The notes below the pieces were generated by a model. The model had not been told where the DNA came from and searched no databases. It saw only the letters and a program-made list of their open reading frames with translations. This document shows, piece after piece, positions 42,477-50,453 of a stretch of DNA of 64,000 bases. Source of the stretch: JALNZU01 sp964463695 (lineage in GTDB: Bacteria > Bacteroidota > Bacteroidia > Bacteroidales > F082). The stretch covers positions 1-64,000 of the forward strand of contig CAYXCZ010000001.1 in the NCBI GenBank assembly GCA_964463695.1, in the 5' to 3' direction. How positions within the stretch are numbered: the first letter of the stretch is position 1; each line of letters opens with the position of its first letter. Position numbers and translations under genes: made by a program.

Positions 42477-43778
42477 TCATGAATTTACAAGATCAGATGC
42501 AACGATTGCACATACTTCCAGTTCCTTTCCTTCATGTAAATGCGTTAAAACGACATCAACAAAAGTATTCCTTGTAACATTCTTTGCTTTCAATCGAATT
42601 GGGATGTAATTTTCACCATAACCTCGTGCAACGCCATCACTCCCGATTCTTTCAATCAACATTCGCTGATGTTTACCAATCATTCTGTTGTAGTACGCCC
42701 GTTTATTGTGATCAGAAATCTGTCGAACAACCTCACTTCGTTGATTTTTTTGCTTTTCTGACAGCTGATCCGGCATGCGTTCGGCTCTTGTTCCAGTTCT
42801 CACTGAATACTTAAATGTATGTATGTGACTAAATTGCAGTTCATTAGCTAATTGAACTGTCTGATCAAACTCCTCCTGGGTTTCACCAGGAAAACCCACA
42901 ATAATATCCGTCGTCAGATTAAAATCAGGATAAAGCGCTTTCAACTTCTCCCCCATTTGCCTAAACTGTTTCGCCGTATACATTCTCCGCATTTTAAGCA
43001 AAATTGATTCAGCACCACTTTGCAGGCATAAATGCAAATGAGGTGTAAGTTTCGGATGAGCAAAAAGCTCGAAGAAACGATCAGAAAAACCATCAGGTTC
43101 AATGGATGAGATGCGTAGTCTGAAATCACCCGGAAGATTAAGAATTTGCTCAACTAATAGTTCGAAATTTACTTCTTCATCCTGATAACGACCAATATTT
43201 ACACCAGTCAGCACAACTTCTTTGAATCCGTAATCAATAACTTCACGAATATTATTCAAGATTTCTTTCGCTGGGCGACTTATTGCTCTTCCCCTCACTT
43301 TAGGAATGATACAAAAAGTACAGAAATTATCACATCCATCCTGAATCTTGATCATACTGCGTGTATGAAAAGTTTTGTAAGCAGCTTCGTAGCTAAACAC
43401 ATCATGATCAAATCCTTCGGGATCAGCCACTTCGCCCCTGAAATGTTTTTCAACAAGGCTAAAAATGGAGGTCTTACGTTCGTTGTCAACAACAAAGTCA
43501 ATGGCTTTCGATTCAAGTAGTGATTCCTTATAATTATTTGCCATGCAACCTGTTACAACCACCATTGCATTTTCGTTCAATCGTTTAGCCTGATTGATTG
43601 TTTGACGTGATTTCTGGTCACTCTGATTTGTAACGGTGCATGTATTAACAACATAAATATCGGCTGATTCATTGAAATCAACTATCTCATAACTACCTGA
43701 ATGAAAACGTGATGCAAGCGCATCAGTTTCATATTGATTCAACCTGCAGCCTAAAGTTTTGAAAGCGATTTTTTTCAT
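42477..43778 (-). CDS. mtaB: tRNA t6A37 methylthiotransferase MtaB
   Basis: A 433-residue radical-SAM methylthiotransferase. The N-terminal UPF0004 domain has cysteines in TLGCRLNQYET, VVNTCTVTN and VVTGCMANN for the second 4Fe-4S cluster; the radical-SAM cluster is GCDNFCTFC (about 148-156), with VLTGVNIGRY, RISSIEPDGF and LQSGAESILLKMRR nearby, and a C-terminal TRAM-like domain. LGCRLNQYE and GVNIG are typical for MtaB rather than MiaB. It adds methylthio to t6A at tRNA position 37. It overlaps miaB-like gene by 4 nt. Confidence 0.9.
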   Translation of the reverse strand: MKKIAFKTLGCRLNQYETDALASRFHSGSYEIVDFNESADIYVVNTCTVTNQSDQKSRQTINQAKRLNENAMVVVTGCMANNYKESLLESKAIDFVVDNERKTSIFSLVEKHFRGEVADPEGFDHDVFSYEAAYKTFHTRSMIKIQDGCDNFCTFCIIPKVRGRAISRPAKEILNNIREVIDYGFKEVVLTGVNIGRYQDEEVNFELLVEQILNLPGDFRLRISSIEPDGFSDRFFELFAHPKLTPHLHLCLQSGAESILLKMRRMYTAKQFRQMGEKLKALYPDFNLTTDIIVGFPGETQEEFDQTVQLANELQFSHIHTFKYSVRTGTRAERMPDQLSEKQKNQRSEVVRQISDHNKRAYYNRMIGKHQRMLIERIGSDGVARGYGENYIPIRLKAKNVTRNTFVDVVLTHLHEGKELEVCAIVASDLVNS

Positions 43779-45232
43779 GATGCCGCTACTTGAAATTCTT
43801 TCACTTCAACTAATTCGCCTTCAAGCGATAAAGGAGTAGCTGATTTTATAGTTACATCGACAAATGTGCCGATCAACATTTCATTCGAGGAAGCAAAACG
43901 TATTACCAGCTTACCTTCTGTTAATGCTGACAGGTACCCTTTTTTTCGATCCCGCCCTCTTACCAGAACCCGCACTGTGCGACCAATCATCGATAGATTA
44001 TATTCCATTGAGTGTTTCATCAATTCATTGGTTAACAAATGATAGCGTTCCTTTTTTGTTTCTTTAGGAACGTCATCAGCCCAACGGGAACTAGCCGCAC
44101 CAGGCCGAACGCTGTATTGTGCGATATAAGCCATATTGTATTTGAACTCTTCCATAGCTTTCCTGGTGTTCTCAAATTGCTCGTCTGTTTCACCAGTAAA
44201 CCCAACAATAATATCAGTGAAAATGGTTGCCTCAGGAATCAGCTCCCGGATAGTTTGGACAATATGACGGTATTTATCCATAGCATGCTTGCGGTTCATT
44301 CGTAAAAGAACACCATCATCACCCGATTGAACAGGTAAATGAATTTGCTTGGCTAAAACTTTATAGCGCGCAATAACCTCTATAACCTCATCTGTCATAT
44401 CACGCGGATGCGGGGAGGTGAAATAAACCCAAAACTCATTGTTTGTCTGAAGTCCATATTCTCCAATTAATCTCAAAAGATCGGGAAATGTAACCTCATC
44501 CCCTTTTTTGTCAAGGCCATAGGAATTAACATTCTGACCCAACAATGTGATCGATTTAAATCCTTTCTCAACTAATCGTTTTAGTTCCTCCATTATTTCT
44601 GATGAAGGGCGTGACACCTCTCTTCCACGAGTGTAAGGCACAGCGCAGAAGGTACAGAATTTGTCACATCCATTTTGAATAGGGATAAAAGCTTCAAAAT
44701 CTGAAGTGTAGGTTGGTTCAACATGCCAAAAATCATCAATTCCAACCGAAGGATTCATTTTGATGCTGGTTTTGTTGCCCGGTTGGTTTTCCAAAGGTTT
44801 CAACAAGGATTGCTTTTCCGGAGAACCAGAAGCCACAGTTTTTTCCATTGTCTGACGTCCGTGGTCGAATTGCTGAAGTGAAACAGGAGTCACAATTCCA
44901 TACTGATGTATCATATCAGGCAACTCAGGCAACTCACTCATTGGAAAAACAAGATCAAAAAGCTTAAGAAATTTCTCTTTGTCAGAAGGAAGAATGCAAC
45001 CCGAAACAAAAGTAAGCAAGCTTTTGCGGTGCTTCATTTTATTCCACATAGCGATGCGGGAATACACTTTGTCAATCGCTTTCTGGCGCACTGAACAAGC
45101 GATAATTCCAAGAATACTGGCATCTTCTTCCTTATCGGTATGAGAAAATCCAAGTTGATGCATCACCGTACGAACCCTTTCCGTATCGGATAGGTTCATT
45201 TGGCAGCCAAGAGATATAAGGTGGTATTTCAT
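43775..45232 (-). CDS. miaB: MiaB-family tRNA methylthiotransferase with an insert
   Basis: A 485-residue radical-SAM methylthiotransferase. Cluster-binding cysteines are C10 (LGCQMN), C46 (IIACSVRQKA) and C79 (VSGCI) in the UPF0004 domain, and C189, C193, C196 (GCDKFCTFC) in the radical-SAM domain, followed by VPYTRGREVSRP, LLGQNVNSYG and LPVQSGDDGVLLRMNR, all MiaB-like; a TRAM domain ends it. Residues about 118-165 form an extra low-complexity linker not usual in MiaB. It methylthiolates i6A37 in tRNA if it is true MiaB. Transcribed with the FNR-like gene upstream and mtaB downstream. Confidence 0.8.
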   Translation of the reverse strand: MKYHLISLGCQMNLSDTERVRTVMHQLGFSHTDKEEDASILGIIACSVRQKAIDKVYSRIAMWNKMKHRKSLLTFVSGCILPSDKEKFLKLFDLVFPMSELPELPDMIHQYGIVTPVSLQQFDHGRQTMEKTVASGSPEKQSLLKPLENQPGNKTSIKMNPSVGIDDFWHVEPTYTSDFEAFIPIQNGCDKFCTFCAVPYTRGREVSRPSSEIMEELKRLVEKGFKSITLLGQNVNSYGLDKKGDEVTFPDLLRLIGEYGLQTNNEFWVYFTSPHPRDMTDEVIEVIARYKVLAKQIHLPVQSGDDGVLLRMNRKHAMDKYRHIVQTIRELIPEATIFTDIIVGFTGETDEQFENTRKAMEEFKYNMAYIAQYSVRPGAASSRWADDVPKETKKERYHLLTNELMKHSMEYNLSMIGRTVRVLVRGRDRKKGYLSALTEGKLVIRFASSNEMLIGTFVDVTIKSATPLSLEGELVEVKEFQVAAS

Positions 45233-45258
45233 GAAAAAGCAAACATTAAGTAAAAAAA

Positions 45259-45912
45259 TCAGAAGTAAACCTCAGCATGAACCTGATCAGCAGGAACGCC
45301 TTGCTGTTCAAGGATTTCAAACGCTTCGTGTATCATATTAAAATTGCCACACAAGTAACAATGCGTATCAGGAGAGACCGGATGGCTTCGCAAATAGTCG
45401 GTTACTCTTCCATGAAAGTCACCTGTTGCTTCAGCAGAAGTGCATAAAATATGAGAAGGCTTTGGATAATGAGCTTTTTCATATGCTTCTGCAGCTTTTC
45501 GTACTCCATGAAGGAGTGTATAATTTAGTTCAGGATAACTTCGTGTAAAGCTATGAAATGGAGCAATTCCGCTACCTGTAGCAACAAAAAGAAATTTTCC
45601 TTTTTCGATAAAATCCTTATCAATGGTAAAGAAACCAAGAGGTCCTTCAATTTGAACATGGTCGCCCGGCTGAAGTTTTTTAAGTTGTTTACTCACAAGA
45701 CCGTCGTCCACTTCTTTTATAAGCACCTCGAAAAAATCCTCGTTTTCACCACTATAAACCGAATACTCTCTATTATGGATGCTTCCCGACTTTCCCAAAA
45801 GCAAATGCTGACCAGCCCGAAAACCTAGGCCTCGCTTGGTCATTTGCAACACATAAGCAGTTGCTGTTAGATGCCTTACTGATAAAATCGTGTGGGTGTT
45901 ATCGGTCTTCAT
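45259..45912 (-). CDS. Ferredoxin/flavodoxin-NADP+ reductase-like flavoprotein
   Basis: A 217-residue FNR-fold oxidoreductase lacking a ferredoxin domain. The FAD site is REYSVYSGENEDF (R-x-YS), FAD-domain end GPLGFFTI, NAD(P) domain FVATGSGIAPFHSF, and the C-terminal CYLCGNFNMI and VHAEVYF. It probably transfers electrons between NAD(P)H and ferredoxin or flavodoxin. Being co-transcribed with two radical-SAM enzymes (26 nt to miaB), it may supply the reducing electrons they need; this is inference. The promoter box lies at 45977-45984. Confidence 0.85.
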   Translation of the reverse strand: MKTDNTHTILSVRHLTATAYVLQMTKRGLGFRAGQHLLLGKSGSIHNREYSVYSGENEDFFEVLIKEVDDGLVSKQLKKLQPGDHVQIEGPLGFFTIDKDFIEKGKFLFVATGSGIAPFHSFTRSYPELNYTLLHGVRKAAEAYEKAHYPKPSHILCTSAEATGDFHGRVTDYLRSHPVSPDTHCYLCGNFNMIHEAFEILEQQGVPADQVHAEVYF

Positions 45913-45976
45913 GAATATGGAACAAAGTTAATGCGTTGATTCAGTTAATTTTAGAATTTTTACCCGAAAGGGGCTG

Positions 45977-45984
45977 CAAAAATA
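45977..45984 (-). promoter_or_regulatory. Promoter -7 box for the FNR-miaB-mtaB operon
   Basis: Minus-strand TATTTTTG followed by CAGCCCC, the same downstream context as the rpsT promoter; 64 nt before the start. Confidence 0.55.
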
Positions 45985-46091
45985 ATGAAAATTCAAACAT
46001 GGGATTTTAGTGGAAGATATCAAAATAAACAAAGTTTTGTACATTTACCGTTTGAACATTCCGGGCCTTTCGGAGTTAAACAGAAAAACAC

Positions 46092-46595
46092 ATGACTAAG
46101 GAAGCAGAAAATATTTCACGAATAAGAGATATCTTGTTTGGAAACAACCTGACAGAGTTTGAAAAAAGGTTAGAAAAAAGTGATCAAGTTTCGCGCGACT
46201 CCCTTTCTTCTCTTGAGATGCAGGTTAGCCGGCAATTAGCCGAGATGCGTCTGTTGATGGAAGAAAATAAGCAGCTTCAGCAAACTTTAGTTCAAAAGGA
46301 AAAAGAAGCTCTTACAAATTCTATATCTCGATTAAAAGAAGAGATAAATCTATTGGATCAACGGTTAAATCAAACACTTATAAGTTTTGAGGAATCGTTG
46401 CGTGAGACAAGGCAATGGATGGCAGAAAAATCGGAGTCGCTTCACCAGGAACAACTCACATTGCTTAATGAATACAAGAAACATGTGACTGATTCTTTTG
46501 GTGAAATACAAAGCTCAAAAGTTGACAGGAGTTCATTGGCAGTTTTGTTCTCAGAAATTGCAATGCAATTGGCTGGTAAAAAGGAGGACAATTAG
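46092..46595 (+). CDS. Coiled-coil protein of the GTPase cluster, unknown
   Basis: A 167-residue soluble protein without a signal or membrane segment. Residues 35-130 are a nearly continuous heptad coiled coil (QVSRQLAEMRLLMEENKQL, ISRLKEEINLLDQRLNQTL), preceded by a short conserved-looking head (ISRIRDILFGNNLTEFEKRLE) and followed by a terminal segment KVDRSSLAVLFSEIAMQLAG. I do not know the family. It is first in a run with the OmpA-like membrane protein (23 nt), the Ras-like GTPase and the kinase, so it is probably an adaptor or oligomerising partner for these. Confidence 0.8.
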   Translation: MTKEAENISRIRDILFGNNLTEFEKRLEKSDQVSRDSLSSLEMQVSRQLAEMRLLMEENKQLQQTLVQKEKEALTNSISRLKEEINLLDQRLNQTLISFEESLRETRQWMAEKSESLHQEQLTLLNEYKKHVTDSFGEIQSSKVDRSSLAVLFSEIAMQLAGKKEDN

Positions 46596-46618
46596 AAACA
46601 AAGCACTTTGCAAGCAGG

Positions 46619-48343
46619 ATGGAAAAAAAAACATATACCTCAACTGAAGGTTTGCTTGAAGCCGGAAAGCTTAATGAGTTACGAAAACTCCTGATTGGAT
46701 TAAGTCAGGAGGAGTTAAACCGACTTCAAAATCTTTTAAACGATCCCCATGAATTTGCGGAGGAGTTAAGCACTCTTTTACCATACGCCATCCGCAAAAT
46801 GATTGAAAAGGGGGAATTAACTGTTGATACACTTTTGCCATTTGTTGAGGATGCAATGCACAAAAGCATCCAGAAAAACCCGCAGCGACTGGCAGATATT
46901 CTCTTTCCTGTGATGGGGCCGGCCATTCGCAAAGCGGTTGCGGAAGACTTAAAACGTATGATAGCGGCTATCAACGCCTCATTAGAGACTGGGTTCTCTC
47001 CAAAAACAATCAAATGGAGACTTCAGGCACTTACCAGTAAGCGAACTTTTGCTGAAATTGTGCTGGCAAACAGTTATGTGTATCATGTGAGTCATGTATT
47101 TCTTATCCACAGGGAAACAGGTCTTTTGCTGCGTGAAGAGCTCGCACCTGAGAGTAAGCCGCTGGAATCAGATTTGATTTCCTCGATGCTAACAGCAATC
47201 AGAGATTTTGCTCATGATTCATTCAAGTCGGCAACTCCTGGTTCGTTGGATGAAATTCAGGTTGGCGAGTTGAAAATTCTTGTCGAACAGGGTCCTTTTG
47301 CAATAATTGCTGCAGTTATTGAAGGTCAACCACCTGCTGATTACCGGCTTACACTGATGGAAACCATTGAAGCAGTTCACTTTAACCATGGGCTTGATCT
47401 GGAAAAGTTTAACGGTGACACAAGCTCTTTTGTTCATACTTCAAAATTCCTTCAGACGAGTTTAATCAAAGAAAAAAAGGAAAAGAAATCGCGCCCTCCA
47501 TATATAGTTATTGTATTTACACTAATCCTATTATCAGTCGCAGGATATCTTTTTACACAAAGAATCCAGCGAAATTCAAAATATGCGAAGTTTGCATCTA
47601 AACTCGAATCAATCCCAGGATATCACCTGACAAGTTATTCAATCAAAGGCAAGTCTATCATTATCAAAGGATTAAAAGATCCGCTAGCTGATGATTACAG
47701 CAAGATTGCCGGTGATGCGGGTATTGAAGCATCTCAGATTATCATGCATTTGGAATCATTCATTTCGGCTGATTCGGCCATTGTAATAAAACGAGCACAG
47801 AAGGCACTTCAACCACCAGCAGGTGTAAAGCTTTGGTTCGATAAAGATTTACTTTACATTTCGGGCAATTCAAGTCAGGAGTGGCAAAATGCTCTTGAAG
47901 GAAAGATTTCAGCAATTTATGGAATAGCTGGAATTGATATTTCAGAACTCAATCAGCAAAAAGTTGATCTTAAATGGATTATCCCATCCATTGAAAAACA
48001 TCGGTTTTTATTTGAAATAAATGTGGTATCGCTTGATAGTCAGCAGCAAATACAGTTTGATTCATTGGTGAAAGCAGCAGTGAACCTTGATGCCTATAAT
48101 CAATTATATGGTAAAATGTTGGCAATTTATGTACGGTCATTCACAAATAGAAACGGAAATATTGAGGCAAATGAGCGGGTTGCAGCCAAGAGAGCAGAGG
48201 AATTTATGACATTGCTAGAGCAGGCTGGAGTAAAAAAAGATCTGCTAAAAGGACAGGTTTTGTTTGCTGAAGACTTAACAGAAAGTGTATATTTGCGTTC
48301 TGTACACTTCGCCGTATTTGACACTAAACCAACTCAAAAATGA
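46619..48343 (+). CDS. Membrane protein: roadblock/longin-like cytoplasmic region plus OmpA-like domain
   Basis: 574 residues. No signal peptide. Residues 1-140 are helical; 152-260 follow the strand-strand-helix-strand-strand-helix order of a roadblock/longin-type fold (VFLIHRETGLLLREE, DLISSMLTAIRDFAHDSF, LDEIQVGELKILVEQG, AIIAAVIEG, LTLMETIEAVHF). After a basic stretch comes one transmembrane helix (about 294-313). The outer part has a BON-like region (about 335-440) and an OmpA-like C-terminal domain (about 450-570) with NERVAAKRAEEFMTLLEQAGV, the peptidoglycan-binding helix pattern. It would link a cytoplasmic GTPase partner to the cell wall. The fold of 152-260 is my inference; the OmpA part is well supported. 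Confidence 0.8.
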   Translation: MEKKTYTSTEGLLEAGKLNELRKLLIGLSQEELNRLQNLLNDPHEFAEELSTLLPYAIRKMIEKGELTVDTLLPFVEDAMHKSIQKNPQRLADILFPVMGPAIRKAVAEDLKRMIAAINASLETGFSPKTIKWRLQALTSKRTFAEIVLANSYVYHVSHVFLIHRETGLLLREELAPESKPLESDLISSMLTAIRDFAHDSFKSATPGSLDEIQVGELKILVEQGPFAIIAAVIEGQPPADYRLTLMETIEAVHFNHGLDLEKFNGDTSSFVHTSKFLQTSLIKEKKEKKSRPPYIVIVFTLILLSVAGYLFTQRIQRNSKYAKFASKLESIPGYHLTSYSIKGKSIIIKGLKDPLADDYSKIAGDAGIEASQIIMHLESFISADSAIVIKRAQKALQPPAGVKLWFDKDLLYISGNSSQEWQNALEGKISAIYGIAGIDISELNQQKVDLKWIIPSIEKHRFLFEINVVSLDSQQQIQFDSLVKAAVNLDAYNQLYGKMLAIYVRSFTNRNGNIEANERVAAKRAEEFMTLLEQAGVKKDLLKGQVLFAEDLTESVYLRSVHFAVFDTKPTQK

Positions 48344-48834
48344 TCAAGAAAAAAATAGCCATGTTGGGAGCATTTGCTGTTGGGAAAACCAGTCTTGTTC
48401 AGCAATTTGTCAATAGTATTTTCTCGGAAAAATACCAAACCACTATTGGAGTAAAAATTGATCAAAAACAAATTTCTATTGATGGTCAAGACATGACGCT
48501 CATGCTGTGGGACTTATACGGCGATGATGATTTCATGAAGATGAAACCCAGCTATCTTATTGGATCATCCGGCTATTTTTTGGTAGCAGACGGGACAAGA
48601 AATGAAACGGTAGAAGTTGCTGTTCAATTGCAATCTATGGCATCAGCTACCACCAACAATGCACCTTTTATTCTTTTAATAAATAAAAGTGACCTCGCAG
48701 AAACCTGGGAGATACCAGCCGAAACCATTCACTCACTTCAACAAAAAGGATGGAAGGTGCTTTTAACGAGTGCCAAAGAGAATCTGATGGTTGAAGAGGC
48801 TTTTGAAGAACTTGCCCGGCGTATGCTTGAATAA
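48340..48834 (+). CDS. Ras/Rab-like small GTPase
   Basis: 164 residues, a single G domain. G1 is GAFAVGKTS (10-18), G2 TTIGV (34-38), G3 WDLYGDDD (57-64), G4 NKSD (115-118) and G5 TSAKE (143-147), all at Ras-like spacing. The glutamine after the G3 glycine, used for hydrolysis in Ras, is Asp (D62), so intrinsic hydrolysis may be slow or partner-dependent. There is no C-terminal Cys for prenylation, as usual in bacteria. It overlaps the OmpA-like gene by 4 nt (ATGA) and precedes the kinase by 9 nt. By comparison with MglA/MglB it is likely to work with the roadblock-like region next to it. Confidence 0.9.
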   Translation: MIKKKIAMLGAFAVGKTSLVQQFVNSIFSEKYQTTIGVKIDQKQISIDGQDMTLMLWDLYGDDDFMKMKPSYLIGSSGYFLVADGTRNETVEVAVQLQSMASATTNNAPFILLINKSDLAETWEIPAETIHSLQQKGWKVLLTSAKENLMVEEAFEELARRMLE

Positions 48835-48843
48835 ACACAGGTT

Positions 48844-50403
48844 ATGAATCAGGCTGGAAATAAAAACGGACTTAGTGATTTATCTGCTTCAATTGTCAGA
48901 TACATTCTGCAGGAGATACCTCCCTATATTGGGTTGGTAATTTTACATACAGATGAAAACGGCAATATCCTGAATTGGTTTGGTCCGCTTGAAAAATATT
49001 TTGAGAACAGCCCTGCCAAAGGAATGCCAATTAGTGAGTTTACCGACATATTAATCGGCATGATTCCTCCTGTGATCAACCCAATGGTTATTTCACATGT
49101 TCGTGTAAGTGAAGAAATTTATGTTGAAATACATATCCTTAATGATGAAACAAACCATAATTGGGTTTTTATTGTTGATCAAACACGACAAGTTGAGATC
49201 ATACATCCCATCATTCAACTTTATAATGAAGAAAAGTTAAGCAAAGTCACCGACCAAAAGCAATCAAATGCACGCGGTACGCTTTCGGCTTTATATTTAT
49301 TGGACTACCTGAGTTTTGAGAAAACGAAAAACGGTTACAGATTACTTGGAACAACACCCAATTGGTTTAAAAACTTGCGTAATTCATTGGTTTACAACGG
49401 GAAATACGTTGACTTAACTGAAACTTTTCCTTATATCGAAGTATTTCAAGTTGAAGTTGACGAACTTTGGAACAGTAAAGAGGATGGCAAAAAGGTAAGT
49501 GGCATATGGGAAGAATCAAAAAATTTATCTGAAAAAATTTACCTTCAAGCCTTAGCGCTTCGTCATGAAGAACGCAACTATTTGCTTATTAAACCATTAA
49601 ATAAAGAAACTGACCTCAATGATGGTTTTATCCAAAAGGCAAGAGAACAGAAACTTACCCTTGATCAGTTAGCATCAACAGAAAAAAAACTAAAACAATT
49701 GTTGGGTTTTAAAGATCAATTTGTTTCGATAATTTCTCACGATTTACGCTCTCCGATAGGCGCAGTTATTGGGCTTACAGACCTTCTGCTTTCAGACAAT
49801 GAAATGATTTCAAAAATTAGTCCTTCACAATTTGAGCTCATGTCCGACATTAAATCGGAGATGCTTCGATTACTTGACTACAACGATAAACTTTTTCAAT
49901 GGTCGAATTTAGAATTAGGAAACTATAAAATCACAAAAAATTTGATATTGCCACAAAGACTCATTACTTACATTGAAAAAATGCAGGCAATGAAGCTTAA
50001 GCAAAAGCAAATTACCTTAAAAACTAAGGTTGATCCTGAATTCGAAATGAAAGGTGACGAAACTTTGATTGGGCAAGCGCTGAATAACTTAGTTGGAAAC
50101 TCAGTAAAATTTACACCTGAAAATGGCGTCATAGCACTGGAGTTTAAAGCGACTGAAAACGGTCACCAAATATTGGTCAAAGACACAGGCATAGGAATGA
50201 ATACGGAAACTATAGACAAGCTATTCACTGAGTTTACCCGAAAAACAACTGTCGGCACCTATGGAGAAAAAGGCACTGGTCTTGGTCTTGGTATTGTGAA
50301 AAAAATTCTTGATGTTCATGGCTTTAGCATTCATGTTCAGTCAGAACCAGGTGAAGGAAGTACGTTTACGATTGATTTAACTAATGTGAAATCTACCAAA
50401 TAA
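48844..50403 (+). CDS. Soluble sensor histidine kinase of the GTPase cluster
   Basis: A 519-residue kinase with no membrane segment. A PAS-like region (about 25-115; GLVILHTDENGNILNWFGPLEKYF) is followed by a second, less clear sensory region (about 145-250), a coiled coil (265-290), the HisKA box with H299 (VSIISHDLRSPIGAVIG), and an ATPase domain: N box ALNNLVGNSVKF, G1 VKDTGIGM, G2 GEKGTGLGLGIVKKIL. No receiver domain or response regulator is next to it, so the phosphate acceptor is elsewhere. Position 9 nt after the GTPase suggests that the GTPase or the OmpA-like protein is its input. Confidence 0.88.
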   Translation: MNQAGNKNGLSDLSASIVRYILQEIPPYIGLVILHTDENGNILNWFGPLEKYFENSPAKGMPISEFTDILIGMIPPVINPMVISHVRVSEEIYVEIHILNDETNHNWVFIVDQTRQVEIIHPIIQLYNEEKLSKVTDQKQSNARGTLSALYLLDYLSFEKTKNGYRLLGTTPNWFKNLRNSLVYNGKYVDLTETFPYIEVFQVEVDELWNSKEDGKKVSGIWEESKNLSEKIYLQALALRHEERNYLLIKPLNKETDLNDGFIQKAREQKLTLDQLASTEKKLKQLLGFKDQFVSIISHDLRSPIGAVIGLTDLLLSDNEMISKISPSQFELMSDIKSEMLRLLDYNDKLFQWSNLELGNYKITKNLILPQRLITYIEKMQAMKLKQKQITLKTKVDPEFEMKGDETLIGQALNNLVGNSVKFTPENGVIALEFKATENGHQILVKDTGIGMNTETIDKLFTEFTRKTTVGTYGEKGTGLGLGIVKKILDVHGFSIHVQSEPGEGSTFTIDLTNVKSTK

Positions 50404-50453
50404 AATAGAAAAATAGTTGTAAACCAAAAAGAAAAGTTTAAACATAACGTGAT

